This document shows positions 32,901-42,670 of a stretch of DNA of 64,000 nt, piece after piece. The number at the start of each line of letters is the position of its first letter. Position 1 is the first letter of the stretch. The stretch spans positions 111,313,591 to 111,377,590 of the forward strand of contig NC_035436.2 in NCBI RefSeq assembly GCF_002127325.2, written 5' to 3'. A program made the position numbers and the translations under genes. The notes beneath the pieces are model-generated. The model had not been told where the DNA came from, searched no databases, and saw only the letters and a program-made list of their open reading frames with translations. Source of the DNA: Helianthus annuus. Lineage: Eukaryota; Streptophyta; Magnoliopsida; Asterales; Asteraceae.

Positions 32901-33657
32901 CAAAATGTCTTTTGTTTCAGGCACATCTACTGATGAAGAAGAGAAGACATGCTTCTGGAGAGAAAAGAACAGTGAGTTTCTGAAAAAGAAACAAGCTGTA
33001 CAAGAGAAAGATTCGAGAACCTGTTTCAAGTGCAACAAAGTTGGACATATTGCCAAAGATTGTAATCAGGCAATACAATCAAAACAGGGAGTTTTTCGAA
33101 AATTCTCAGAAAAGGTGTATGTGTTTGAAACTCCACTGGATAGAACAAAATTGTTTAAAGATTCTATTTTTGAAATTGGTGAGAGTTCGACCAAGTTTTA
33201 CAAAAAGAGAGCCAAATCTCGCAACCAGAAATGGGTTGTGAAGAATGGTGGTGAAAGCTCTAGCGATGATTCTGATAGATCGAAATCAGAGGAGCTATCT
33301 TCAGGCGATGAAACTGATTCCACAAAGTCAGTTGAGCCACAAGTTGATTTAAAATGTGAAGCTAATGTAAAAAATGAGAACTCAGTTCCGATGGTTAATG
33401 ATGATGAATTTCCATCACTTCGGGCTGAGAATTACAAAAAGAAAATTGGTAAAGTTGAGATTTCTAACCAATTTTTCCATGATGAACAGGAATTTGATGC
33501 TGAAAAGGTCTTTAACCCCAGGGTAAAACATATTTTTGGTAAAATAATTGATCGAAAAGTCAAAGGGGTTAAAGAATTCTATGAGAAGAAGACAAAGAAA
33601 GAAAAAGTTGAACCATCCCTGGTTTGTGACTGGGATGGTACATATTTCGAACAGTAA
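29917..33657 (+). CDS. gag: Large gag-like protein of TRG-A (two CCHC knuckles, no pol)
   Basis: 1,246 aa from ATG 29917 (MDEDFYNAFATPSTP), chosen because the homologous proteins of TRG-B and TRG-C start at the matching residue; an upstream in-frame ATG at 29854 would lie in the motif array. About residues 30-230: copia-type gag (UBN2-like) with WEGRFENWVQANYLDAW, KEFDLFHQRKNEST, LIERYCNLLASMKRLS and WGTYLMMLRNK. About 340-400: a second conserved segment (AGRIGNPMLTKEDYDQIDAE). CCHC1 CFRCKEKGHFKREC about 411-424. Acidic SSDDEE repeats about 560-590. Coiled coil about 625-705. Basic region with YTSRVQQRLNKKKK about 945-960. CCHC2 CFKCNKVGHIAKDC about 1036-1049. Acidic/basic tail ending DWDGTYFEQ. 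Expected to form the virus-like particle and bind the RNA. It is two to three times the usual copia gag length, and no catalytic domain follows. Confidence 0.9.
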   Translation: MDEDFYNAFATPSTPITAIQTTMLENETGTMQKPPKLMSIEEFQHWEGRFENWVQANYLDAWECVETKYIRPMNDDEEPVPIKDLRADERKKYKNEKMMLSLLQQAVKEDIIVLLQHSGTSYSIWKALSSKFKGSDEMIKSKNSLLKKEFDLFHQRKNESTKELIERYCNLLASMKRLSIKKSNEELIEKLADALPYESWGTYLMMLRNKKGFNSLTLSKFIEKIEAQEMEQRKVIRMKDFDGEQDVELYYKAGVNEKSSNSSPKIVTGMSAKSVSESPSSGSSSKTSFTPFSSFDPNISATKNGKKLQCNIVLNLENDQDYSEDIAKNQMSLLGMVLESYTCFVAGRIGNPMLTKEDYDQIDAEEMELMDIKWCLASVLRRAEKFKQITGRDDLRDANVSTLGFDKSKVTCFRCKEKGHFKRECTNREASGAQNPFNNNNDYYRKAIYHQVGQSSQQQKHQAQTAHGRDVIEDTGKRAYLIDQEDEKLAEGFSWAKFTWDDYVPDQTTAYTAFAAKIEDDSDDDTEYWARKYRADMKLLAESESEDDRVKKEKKKKKIKTPFSSDDEEGSLMSSDDEEVPVSSDDEEVQVVRKKKMTEVQKFKIDEKVDAKETQVKCENCEIVKKQNSTLINNLNRLKESYDVLNKTMNQYDQTSEEQAVAMRTLQGAFMTKQKVVNNYIEKCAALEQKLELQRIETERVNRLLKSYSCTSYVIDRIYPTVESMKVWEEDESTEEKAAEVSNGEKSADKKKSDRKKDTEKTSSGKKKGVSYNRCPPPLENGYLPRHPNDERVKKATNLQWESESSVNLPESIDVVFTSSDTDQQSQLMKIVVDHVLDSDDSEESKSESASESKSESKAPSQTEKQGKLAYDRKFLLSKSNLDDGLFKVAYTLNNSDKLYSDEEFPIRGVKTELINKVFILSEIHISEIKGLCLNEKPRPYTSRVQQRLNKKKKYSSGSNFQKKSNHNGNFKKKGLGFIPTEKQKNEKYVRDFKSKMSFVSGTSTDEEEKTCFWREKNSEFLKKKQAVQEKDSRTCFKCNKVGHIAKDCNQAIQSKQGVFRKFSEKVYVFETPLDRTKLFKDSIFEIGESSTKFYKKRAKSRNQKWVVKNGGESSSDDSDRSKSEELSSGDETDSTKSVEPQVDLKCEANVKNENSVPMVNDDEFPSLRAENYKKKIGKVEISNQFFHDEQEFDAEKVFNPRVKHIFGKIIDRKVKGVKEFYEKKTKKEKVEPSLVCDWDGTYFEQ

Positions 33658-35511
33658 GTCTCAAGACTTGCCGGAGCTCCCAGGTTGGTAAGCGTGGAGC
33701 ATGAATCGGCATCTTTCTCAGAATTTTATTCGGTAACGTCAATCATAAAAACGGTAAAGAGGTTTGTTTGTGAATGTTTTACAATTGGTACGGAGGTTTC
33801 TGAACTGAAAATGGTAAATCAAGGACATTAAGTTGTACTTGTATTTTCCTACATTGGTCGAAAGACAAGATGATGAACCACAACCCCGAACATTTGTTGG
33901 ATATTTCTACAAATGATAATCTACAATTGGTAAAATCAATCAAACTTATTTTCCGGAAAAACCATTTTGATTAAAACAAACTTAAGTGTTTTGAAATCTA
34001 AATGGGAAAATAGTTTGTTGATAGTGGGAGTTCTGATTGTTTATGCCTAGTGAATGGCGAATTGAGGAGATTCGATATCAGTTGTCATGTTCTGTATAGT
34101 TTGTTTTCAATTTTCATTAGATGTATTTGAATTTTAGGGGGAGTAAGAAGTTTTAGAGAAAATCCAAAAACATCAGAAAATTTGAAAAAGTCAAAAACAT
34201 GATAATATCAAAAATGAGTTTTTGTTGCATAAAAGAGGAAATTATAGTACATCAGTGGACTATCACAACACGCTAAAGAATTGGAAAGTCAAAATGTGAT
34301 AAACGATCTTACTGCGGATGTGTCAGTAGATTTTCGCACATTTAGTAAATTGAAACGAGATATAAACCTAAATCAAACTTGCTTAATTCGTGGGTAACTA
34401 TTCTTGGATATATGGGTAACCCCCGAAATCTTGTTTGAAAGGTCCCGTATTCTGAGATACTAGGTCTTTATACTCAGTGATATCTGGGGTATTATCCCGG
34501 GACTTCTGCTGTATGGAAGTACTGACCTAGTCCCCGGATAATACTTTCTGCAAATGCTTGAAAAAGCGCCGCCCTCAGCATGCTGATGAAACAATAAAAT
34601 TGATAGTCGCTGCTGTTGAAATGCAAAAAGATCCTCTAAAGGGGACCCACCAAAAGTCGAGCCGTCATCTCTCTGCTGAACGGAAGTTCTGACCTGAGCT
34701 CTCACGGTTTCGCATTTAACCCCTTTACAGATATCATCTGTGGTATACTCACCTGTAAGACTGAATATTTGGGATCTGGATACGGGAGTATATTCAAGTG
34801 GAGTGATACACAATTAAGTTTAAGTCTCTAAAACATTAATATCGTATCTCGAATCGATTGAAAATTGTGTGAAGATTTAAGTGGACAAACATACTGACAA
34901 TCTAGGTAAATTGTTTATAACAGAGTATGTTTAAAGCTTAACGGTGTTGGTGTTTTGTCTCAAAACTGATATGATCCTCTTGCACGAGCTCACAAAAAAT
35001 ATTGTCTGTAAATAGTTTATTTCTGCATTTTTATTTCTCTTTCAAAAAATTCAAAAAGATTTTTGGTGTGTTTTAGCATAAATTTTTGAAAATTCAAAAA
35101 GATTTTCGACAACTGATGTTGAATAGCTGATCTTCAAAATTCCGAGTGCTAAACATTATGAGCAATACTTGAGGGGGAGTGTGTGTGTGAAATTCAAAGT
35201 TTACATAATCTAATCTTCCAAGTGGTTCATCACAATATCTGAATTTGTTTAAATGAGAATCTGAATTGGTGCAGACTTATATGTTTAAAAATTGTTTGAT
35301 AGAGAAATTTACTCTGTGTTTGAGTGTATGCAGAAAAGTCAGACGTTGATCCTGAAGATGTTGCTGAAGAACAAAGGAATGCCAGCAAATCGAGAGGGGA
35401 AGTCTGAAGATTGAGAAAGAGAAGCCCGAAGACTGATCAAGACTGAAGATCTGTTGACAGCATTTGTGTGACTCGATAATCGACTCCATCAACATCTGAG
35501 GGGGAGTTTGT
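33658..35511 (+). promoter_or_regulatory. TRG-A 3' non-coding region with repeated polypurine-like tracts
   Basis: GCCGGAGCTCCCAGG just after the gag stop is conserved in all three TRG elements. Polypurine-like sites: 34019-34032 (one base off), 34134-34146, 35169-35180, 35391-35404 and the LTR-adjacent CTGAGGGGGAGTTTGT at 35496-35511. Primer-junction-like motifs TACAATTGGTA occur at about 33780-33790 and 33922-33932. The conserved block lies at 34440-34990. No sense ORF. Confidence 0.75.
34440..34990 (-). other. Conserved block with 117-codon antisense ORF, TRG-A copy
   Basis: The antisense ORF at 34813-34460 (MCITPLEYTPVSRSQIF ... SPGIIPQISLSIKT) differs from the TRG-C copy by one residue in 117. 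The nucleotide match is almost complete here, tighter than in the gag genes of the same two elements. No known domain. Whether it is translated is doubtful because the TRG-B copy has frame-breaking indels. Confidence 0.6.
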
Positions 35512-36007
35512 TGGTGCACTTCATCTGCTGATTACGTCTTGTATCGAGTCATGAGTCTTAGAATGTTAGATCTGGGCACATTATACGAGAAAATATGAAA
35601 ATTGTATAGATTTGATAGATGGGCCGCTCATAGGACCAATAAGTAGTTGGGTCGCTCGAGCGGACAAGCTGGTCCGCTCGAACAGCAAAGGCCTGGACCG
35701 CTCGTGTGGTTAAATCGTTGGATCGCTCGAGTGACGGATCGCTTATGTGAACCGCTTATTGGACCTGTCCAATAAGCGGTCCAAGAGGTCTATAAATACC
35801 TCTGGAGCGATTTCAGTTGTATCTTTTGTCCGAATCTCGTACCGAAGTGCTGCCGGATCGAGAACGTGCTGTAATTGTTATCATATCAATAGAAAAACAG
35901 TTAAAAGTAATATCTAGTCTATTTCTACCTTGTTTTCTTGTTTTCCGCACCTGAATTCAAGGAGAAAACCTCTGATTGACTCGTTCGGGTCTCCAAACGA
36001 TCCTACA
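35512..36007 (+). repeat. 3' LTR of TRG-A
   Basis: 496 bp. Matches 28862-29357 with two transitions found by eye (in GAATGTTAGA and in TTTCAGTTGT). Confidence 0.93.
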
Positions 36008-39000
36008 CTTGTTAACATTCCCGTTGAATGTTTTCTCGACATCAAATTCCTTTTCTTCATTATAAAATTGATTTGAAATTTCAATTTTGCCAACTTTCTT
36101 TTTAACCTCTTCAAACTTCAGTGATGGAAAAACATCATCATTCACTGAAACTTTCTTCACAACTTGTGGCTCTTCTGGCTTTGTGGAACCAGATTCATCG
36201 CCGACTTTTTCTTCTACCTTTTTAGCAACCCACACTTGGTTGTCATTTCCTTTTCTTTTGTAAAATTTTTCTCTTTTCCTTTTTTCTGTTTTCGAACATT
36301 CCCCAACTTCATTTTTCGAATTTTTAAAAATTTTGGATTTCTCAGATTTTTCAACTACTTTTTCTTTTAACTTCTGAGATTCTTCCTGTTTTGCTTTGGT
36401 CTCTTTTGAGCAATTCGATGCATTGTGACCAGCTTCACTGCATTTAGAACAGGTTTGACTATTTCTCGGATGAAATACTCCAGTTCCATTCTTTCTCCTC
36501 TCAGCAAGAAACTCTTTGTTAGACTGTCTCCAAAATGATTTCTGCTGTTCGTCTTCCGAGCTTCCACCTGTCACAAATTCAGTGTTTGATTTAAAATTTT
36601 TCTCATTTTTGTAATTTTCTGATGGAACAAAACCTAAACCTTTCTTTTTGTAGCTACACTTTTGGTTAGATTTCTTGTGAAAACCAGAACCAGAATTGTA
36701 ACCTTTTTTCTTATTTAAACGTTGTTGAACTCTAGAAGTATATTTTTTAGATTTATCAAAACTTTTCAAAACTTTTAGTTCAGAAATATTAACCTCTATT
36801 AGTTTAAAAGTTTTGTTGATTAATTCCGTTTTGATACTCATTATCGGAACCTCTTTGTTGTAATATAATTTGTCAGAACCATTCAAAGTATACACAACTT
36901 CAAATGTTTCATCATTCAAATCTACCTTTGATAACAAAAATTCTTTACTATAAGACCGTTTAACCGACGAATTTTGACTGTTGACTGACGACTTTGGCTT
37001 TTCAGACTCAGACTTCGACACTGTCTCCTCATCAGTATCCAACACCTGATCGACCACCTTTTTGATTAATTCAGACTCATGATCAGTATCGGATGAGGTA
37101 AACGTCACATCAATGTTTTCTGGTAAGACGTCAGTTGTATTGGTTTTAAGCTGTATATTGACTGCTTTTGCATGTTGCTCCTCATTTGGTTTCCTAGGTG
37201 AATACCCATCCCAAATCGGAGGTGGACACTTGTTATAGCTAACAGTAGTTTTCTTACCACAGTCTTTCTTTTCTTTCGGCTTTTCATCTTGAAAAGCTTC
37301 CATACCTGCAACAGTTGGGTACACACGATCAATAAGATAATCAGAGGTAGAATAGCCCAACAATAACCTCTTAATCCTCTCATTTTCAATCTTTTCAGTT
37401 TCCAACTCTTGCTTCCATTTGGCGCTTTCTTCAATGTAGAAATTTATAGCTTTTTGCTTCGACATTAAAGTTGCATTCATCATTGTCAGCGCCTGTTCTC
37501 TTTCCGTGTTTGTCTTTTGAAGACCAGTTACTGTTTTGTTCAACATGTCGTATGATTCCTTCACATAATTGAGATTGAACAGTAACTGCTCTTTCTTTTT
37601 CTCGTACTCAGCTATGATATCATCTTTTGCTGCACACTCTTTGCAGGCTTCCAGACACTTCTCACATGGCTTGACGACTTCAACAATTTTTTCAACTTCG
37701 ACTGTTTTTACAACTTCAATCACTTTTTCTACTTCAATCACCTTTTCTACTTCTTTCACAACCTCACCAATCTTCTCAGCAACATTTTCAGCATTCTGAA
37801 CATCACTTTCAGATTCAGATTGTTGTTCTTTAGCAGCTTGTTTCTCTTTTAGTTTCTCCATTTTTTCTGCAAAATAAAAATGAAAACTTTCAGGAGACAT
37901 ATGAGATTTTGCAATATTTATATGTTTCTCTTCCTCATCATCACTACTACTATGATCTGGTGATTGATCAAATTGAACAGATTTTTCAGAATCATCATCA
38001 GAAACACCAGAATTAGATGGTGTTTTGTCAAATACAACATCCTGTTCTTGAACAGTTTCATCTTGTACAATTTCATCTGAACTATCTGACACATCCTCAG
38101 AGTGTTCTGAAAGTCTATCAGTACTATCTGAACTTTCATCATATGACACGGACTTTTCATCTCCACTTGACACATTCTCTCCAATAGATCTCATCCAAGT
38201 AGCAAACAAATTTGGCTCTCGGACGATCTTGGCAATGAAAGCTTTAAAACCTCCCTTTTCATCCACGAACATATCCCAACTGAAACCTTCTGGTAGTTTC
38301 TCATCATCTTGATCGATAACTCGTTCTGCTATGGCTTCAGATGATATGTAATCACTCCAGCTGAAATCTACAATACATGCTCTTTTGGAATCTTCAATCT
38401 TTCTCCCATGAGCTGTCTGCGGTTCTTGGGATTGACCAACTTGTTGATAGATAGCTTTGCGGTAGTAATCATCTTTCCCGAATGGATTATGTGCTCCACT
38501 AGCTTCTCTTCCTTTGCACTCCCGCTTGAAATGGCCCTTCTCCCTGCATCGAAAACAAGTAACTTTAGATTTATCAAAACCTAAAGTAGAAACATGTGCA
38601 TCAAGAAAGTCATTTCTCCCGGTAATAGTTTTGAATTTCTCAGCCCGACGAAGAACACTAGCAAGACACCACTTGATATCCATGAGTTCCATCTCTTCGG
38701 CGTCTATCTGATCGTAATCCTCTTTGGTGAGCATAGGATTTCCGATCCGACCAGCAACAAGTCCCTCATAAGAAAATAGAACAGAACCAAGAAGTGACAT
38801 ATGATCTTTCGCAGTGTCTTCAGAGAAGCTTTGACCTTCTGGAAGGTTGAGAGCTATGTTGCACTGAATCACATATCCGTTTCCAGTTTTTGTACCCTGA
38901 GACTGAAAACTCGTTTTAGTCTCTTTTGGATTCACAATCGGAAACGATGAAAACCCACAGCTACTCATGTTCGAACCCTGATCAGCTTTCTCAGATGAAT

Positions 39001-39849
39001 CACCAGCACTGAAAGCGGTTTGAATTTTCGGGCTTCTTTCAGACTCAGTCGCAGGAATACTACCCCTGTAATACATCTTCACATCTTGCTGACTACTCGG
39101 GCTATTCATTCTTGCGATCTTTTGTTGCTCAAGATCCCGACTTTCTATTTTCTCAATGAACTGTGAGATAGTCAACCCATCATACACACCCGTATTCTTC
39201 AAGATCATCAAATACGTTCCCCACTCTTTCTGAGGTAACGCGTCAGCCAATTTATCCACCCATTCCTCACGACCTTTTTCAACTCCTAGCATCGATAACG
39301 ACCGCACCAGGTGACAGTATCTCTCGATTAGCTTCTTAGTATCCTCTCCTGGCAAACTACTGAACAGATCGAACTCTTTCTTTAATAAAGCTTTCTTGCT
39401 TTTAATCATGTTTTCGCTACCCTCAAACTTGACTTTCAAAGCATCCCAAATTGACTTAGCAGTTTTGTCGTGTTGCAACAAAATGAATATATCTTCTTTT
39501 ATTGCCTGCTGTAACAAACTAATCATCATTTTCTCTGCTCTATACATTGCTCGTTCTTGTTCAGTAAACTCAGATATCTCTTTAATAACTTGCAATTCTG
39601 TTCGAGGCAATGTGTACTTCTTCAATATGCATTCCCATGATCTAAGATGGTTTGCTTGAACCCAGTTTTCAAACCTATCTTTCCACCCATAGTACTCCTC
39701 AATGCTCATCAATCTAGGGGGCTTTTGAGTCGTTCCCGTCTCATTTTCTAAGTTCATTGCTTGAGCAATTGCAGCTGGAGTGGTTGATGTAGCAAAGGCG
39801 TTGAAAAACTCAGAATTCATGATGACTTAACACGAATTTCAAAACAACT

Positions 39850-40180
39850 GACAGAAAAGCGGTTCTACAGTGAACAGAAAGGCGATCCAAAACAATTCTT
39901 TGAAGCGGTCCAGAAATCTTAATCTAAGAGCGGTCCTCAAACTGATTTTGAGCGATCTAAAAAAAAACTGTCTTATAAGCGATCCAGAAATAACTACTCG
40001 AGCGATCCAACAATGTTCACAAGAGCGGTTCAAGAATAAAATTTCGAGCGGTCCATGAATGTACTATGAGCGATCCAGGTGATTAATTTTGGAGCGGTTC
40101 AGAGGCAATTTTGTATTAATGAGCGGTCCAAAACACTAAATTATGAGCGGTTCACGATGATGTCATTCGAGCGGTCCATA
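39850..40180 (-). repeat. 24-nt-period GGAYCGCT array in the TRG-B leader
   Basis: Fourteen cores (plus-strand AGCGGTCC/AGCGATCC/AGCGGTTC). Starts: 39858, 39881, 39904, 39928, 39951, 39978, 40001, 40024, 40047, 40069, 40093, 40122, 40146, 40170. Spacings are 22-24 nt except 27 and 29. Sense-strand orientation and position just upstream of the gag start are as in TRG-A, but the intervening bases are unrelated. Confidence 0.85.
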
Positions 40181-40379
40181 TTACGAACAAGTTTTGATCT
40201 GTTTTTAAGCTCAATTTTGGTCTGAAACTTCCAAGGGTTTGTCTCGGTATGATAATGAACAATCTGTGAAAATTTGAACTAAATTCAACCGTGAAATCTC
40301 CTGGAAATGAGAAAAGAAGGTGTAGAAGTGAGAAGAAACAGTGAAATCCGGCTATAATCTGCAGAAAACCTCCTCCCAA

Positions 40380-40391
40380 GCTCTGATACCA
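40380..40391 (-). promoter_or_regulatory. Primer-binding site, initiator tRNA-Met (TRG-B)
   Basis: The minus strand reads TGGTATCAGAGC next to the 5' LTR end (CCTACCAG here, against CCTACAAG in TRG-A). Confidence 0.92.
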
Positions 40392-40392
40392 C

Positions 40393-40847
40393 TGGTAGGA
40401 TCCTTTGCTGACCCGAATGAGGCGTTCAAAGGTTTACTCTTGCAATTCAGATGCGGAATAATAAGAAAAGCAAGTAGATATAGCTTGTTCTTCCTCCTAA
40501 CTGTCTTTTGTATTGATTAGAAACGATTTATAGCTTGATCGTCACACCGACAGAGCTTCGGCGTGGAATACAATTACTTCTCTATGAGGATCGCCCCAAG
40601 CAACCCTATATATAGGCTTCTGGGTCCGCTCATGTGGACATGTGACACATGAGCGGTCCAGAGCTTGTACATAAAAGCGATCCATGATGACATATAAGCG
40701 ACCCAATCCTCTAAAGACCATATGAGCGATCCTAAGTTCTAAAACCTATACAGACTCCTGTTTTCTCGTATTTCGTGCCCTATGCTATACAATACATTGC
40801 AAGACCGGATCCTAGACACCTATACGGAATCAACAGATGTAGTGCAT

Positions 40848-40852
<5 letters not shown>
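40393..40852 (-). repeat. 5' LTR of TRG-B
   Basis: 460 bp, partner of 26097-26555. It contains AGCGGTCC/AGCGATCC/AGCGACCC cores at 40652, 40676, 40697 and 40725, an oppositely oriented GGTCCGCT at 40624 that can pair with the first of these, and a TATA-like TATATATAGG at about 40607-40616. Confidence 0.92.

Positions 40853-40888
<36 letters not shown>
40853..40888. repeat. (TA)n microsatellite, right side of the TRG-B insertion
   Basis: About 18 TA units continuing the tract at 26022-26096. Confidence 0.95.
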
Positions 40889-41863
<975 letters not shown>

Positions 41864-41881
41864 TATATATATATATATATA

Positions 41882-42286
41882 TAGGGGAAAGATAAATCGA
41901 AAACCCACTTGAGTTGAGAAAACCCAAATAAACCCTATGTAACATTTTTATTTTTTTTCTAAAAAAATAGGGAATGTAATATAAATGTACACCGACCTAT
42001 TTATGGAAAAAAAATGAAAAAAACTCTTACTAATTTTTTTTAAAAAATGTTGAAAATTTGTATGTTACATTTTTTTTGGACATATATTTTATGTAACCTG
42101 AAATTTGTAACATTTTTAAAAAAAAAAAACTAATTGGTGTTTTTTTGTGTTTCTTTTTTAAAAATGTTCAAATATATGTATATTACATTTTCCTATTTTT
42201 TTAGAAATGTTTCTTGAGTTTACATAGATTTTTTACGAAGGTTTTCTGAGTTTTCTCAACTCAAGTGGGTTTTCGATTTATCCTTC

Positions 42287-42291
<5 letters not shown>
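41882..42291. mobile_element. MITE with CCCACTTGAGTTGAG inverted ends
   Basis: Inverted ends of about 50 bp: TAGGGGAAAGATAAATCG and TAGGGGAAGGATAAATCG, then AAAACCCACTTGAGTTGAG and AAAAC. Separated from its neighbours by TA tracts (41864-41881 and 42292-42346). AT-rich interior, no ORF. Confidence 0.85.

Positions 42292-42346
<55 letters not shown>
42292..42346. repeat. (TA)n microsatellite
   Basis: About 27 TA units. Confidence 0.95.
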
Positions 42347-42354
<8 letters not shown>

Positions 42355-42670
42355 GATCCTAAGAGAAGTTCACCTTATTTGAGAAACTTGAGAAGCATTC
42401 TGGACCACAAGTTTTCCTAAGCTTTTCGTAATATACACATATGTATATAATCACTTTTGAGTTAATTGCCAAAATCATCCCTGAGGTTTGGGCACGTTTG
42501 CCATTTTCGTCCAAATTGACACTTTTGTACCAAATTGCCCCCAACGTTTTTAAGTTTTTGTCATTTTCATCCAATCCACTAACTTAGTTTATTTTTTCTG
42601 TTAAGTTGACGATATTTGGATGAAACTGGCAAATATAAAACAACAGCGACGATTTTGGCAATTTATTCAA
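42347..42670. mobile_element. MITE end followed by a small foldback element
   Basis: 42347-42460 starts TAGGGTAGGGATCCTAAG with GAGAAACTTGAGAAGC and looks like one end of another TA-flanked MITE; its second end is missing. 42461-42670 is a foldback: GTTAATTGCCAAAATCATCC with GTTTGCCATTTTCGTCCAAAT, and the complement (GATGAAACTGGCAAAT, GACGATTTTGGCAATTTA) at 42629-42665. A second partial copy of the TTAGTTTATTTTTTCTGTTAA segment lies at 42783-42835. Confidence 0.6.

Larger units (their letters stand above)
28857..36012 (+). mobile_element. TRG-A: young, intact gag-only LTR element with 5-bp TSD
   Basis: 7,146 bp (28862-36007), flanked by perfect CTTGT duplications (28857-28861, 36008-36012); removing it restores the TRG-B ORF in frame. 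Order: 5' LTR 28862-29357, Met primer site 29360-29371, leader with 24-nt motif array, gag ORF 29917-33657, 3' region, polypurine tract, 3' LTR 35512-36007. I counted two differences between the 496-bp LTRs (about 99.6% identity). It could still be mobilised in trans, since the ORF, primer site, tract and LTRs all look intact. Confidence 0.93.
28710..39820 (-). pseudogene. gag: TRG-B gag-like ORF, interrupted by TRG-A
   Basis: The ORF starts at 39820 (MNSEFFNAFATSTTPAA) and is open to the TRG-A insertion at 36012. The remaining C-terminus lies at 28856-28710 (KIFGKMLSGKAKGVKDFY ... EVCFPE, stop TAG). Without TRG-A it would be about 1,310 aa in one frame. The N-terminal third resembles the copia gag (UBN2-like) fold: W-rich start, KEFDLFSSLPGED, LIERYCHLVRSLSMLG, WGTYLMILKN. 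Two CCHC knuckles: CFRCREKGHFKREC (near 38530) and CSKCSEAGHNASNC (near 36430). Between them are acidic Ser/Asp-rich stretches, a CEKCLEACKECAAK cysteine cluster, a Val/Glu heptad-like repeat (EVEKVIEVEKVIEVVK) and a coiled coil. A basic YTSRVQQRLNKKK motif precedes the second knuckle. It was intact until TRG-A landed in it. Confidence 0.88.
26097..40852 (-). mobile_element. TRG-B: gag-only (TR-GAG-like) copia-type LTR element, split by TRG-A
   Basis: Minus-strand element: 5' LTR 40393-40852, Met primer site 40380-40391, 24-nt motif array in the leader, one long gag-like ORF, 3' region with repeated polypurine tracts, 3' LTR 26097-26555. TATAT/TATAT flanks fit a 5-bp duplication in a TA tract. 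Without TRG-A (7.15 kb) it is about 7.6 kb. The two LTRs show about seven differences over 459 bp by my count, so it is older than TRG-A inside it. No protease, integrase, RT or RNase H was found. It must depend on proteins supplied by another element. Confidence 0.88.

Noticed and set aside
36164..38779. Several 60-90-codon ORFs inside TRG-B gag on the plus strand
   Set aside because: Shadows of the long, biased gag reading frame; no homology or conservation of their own.
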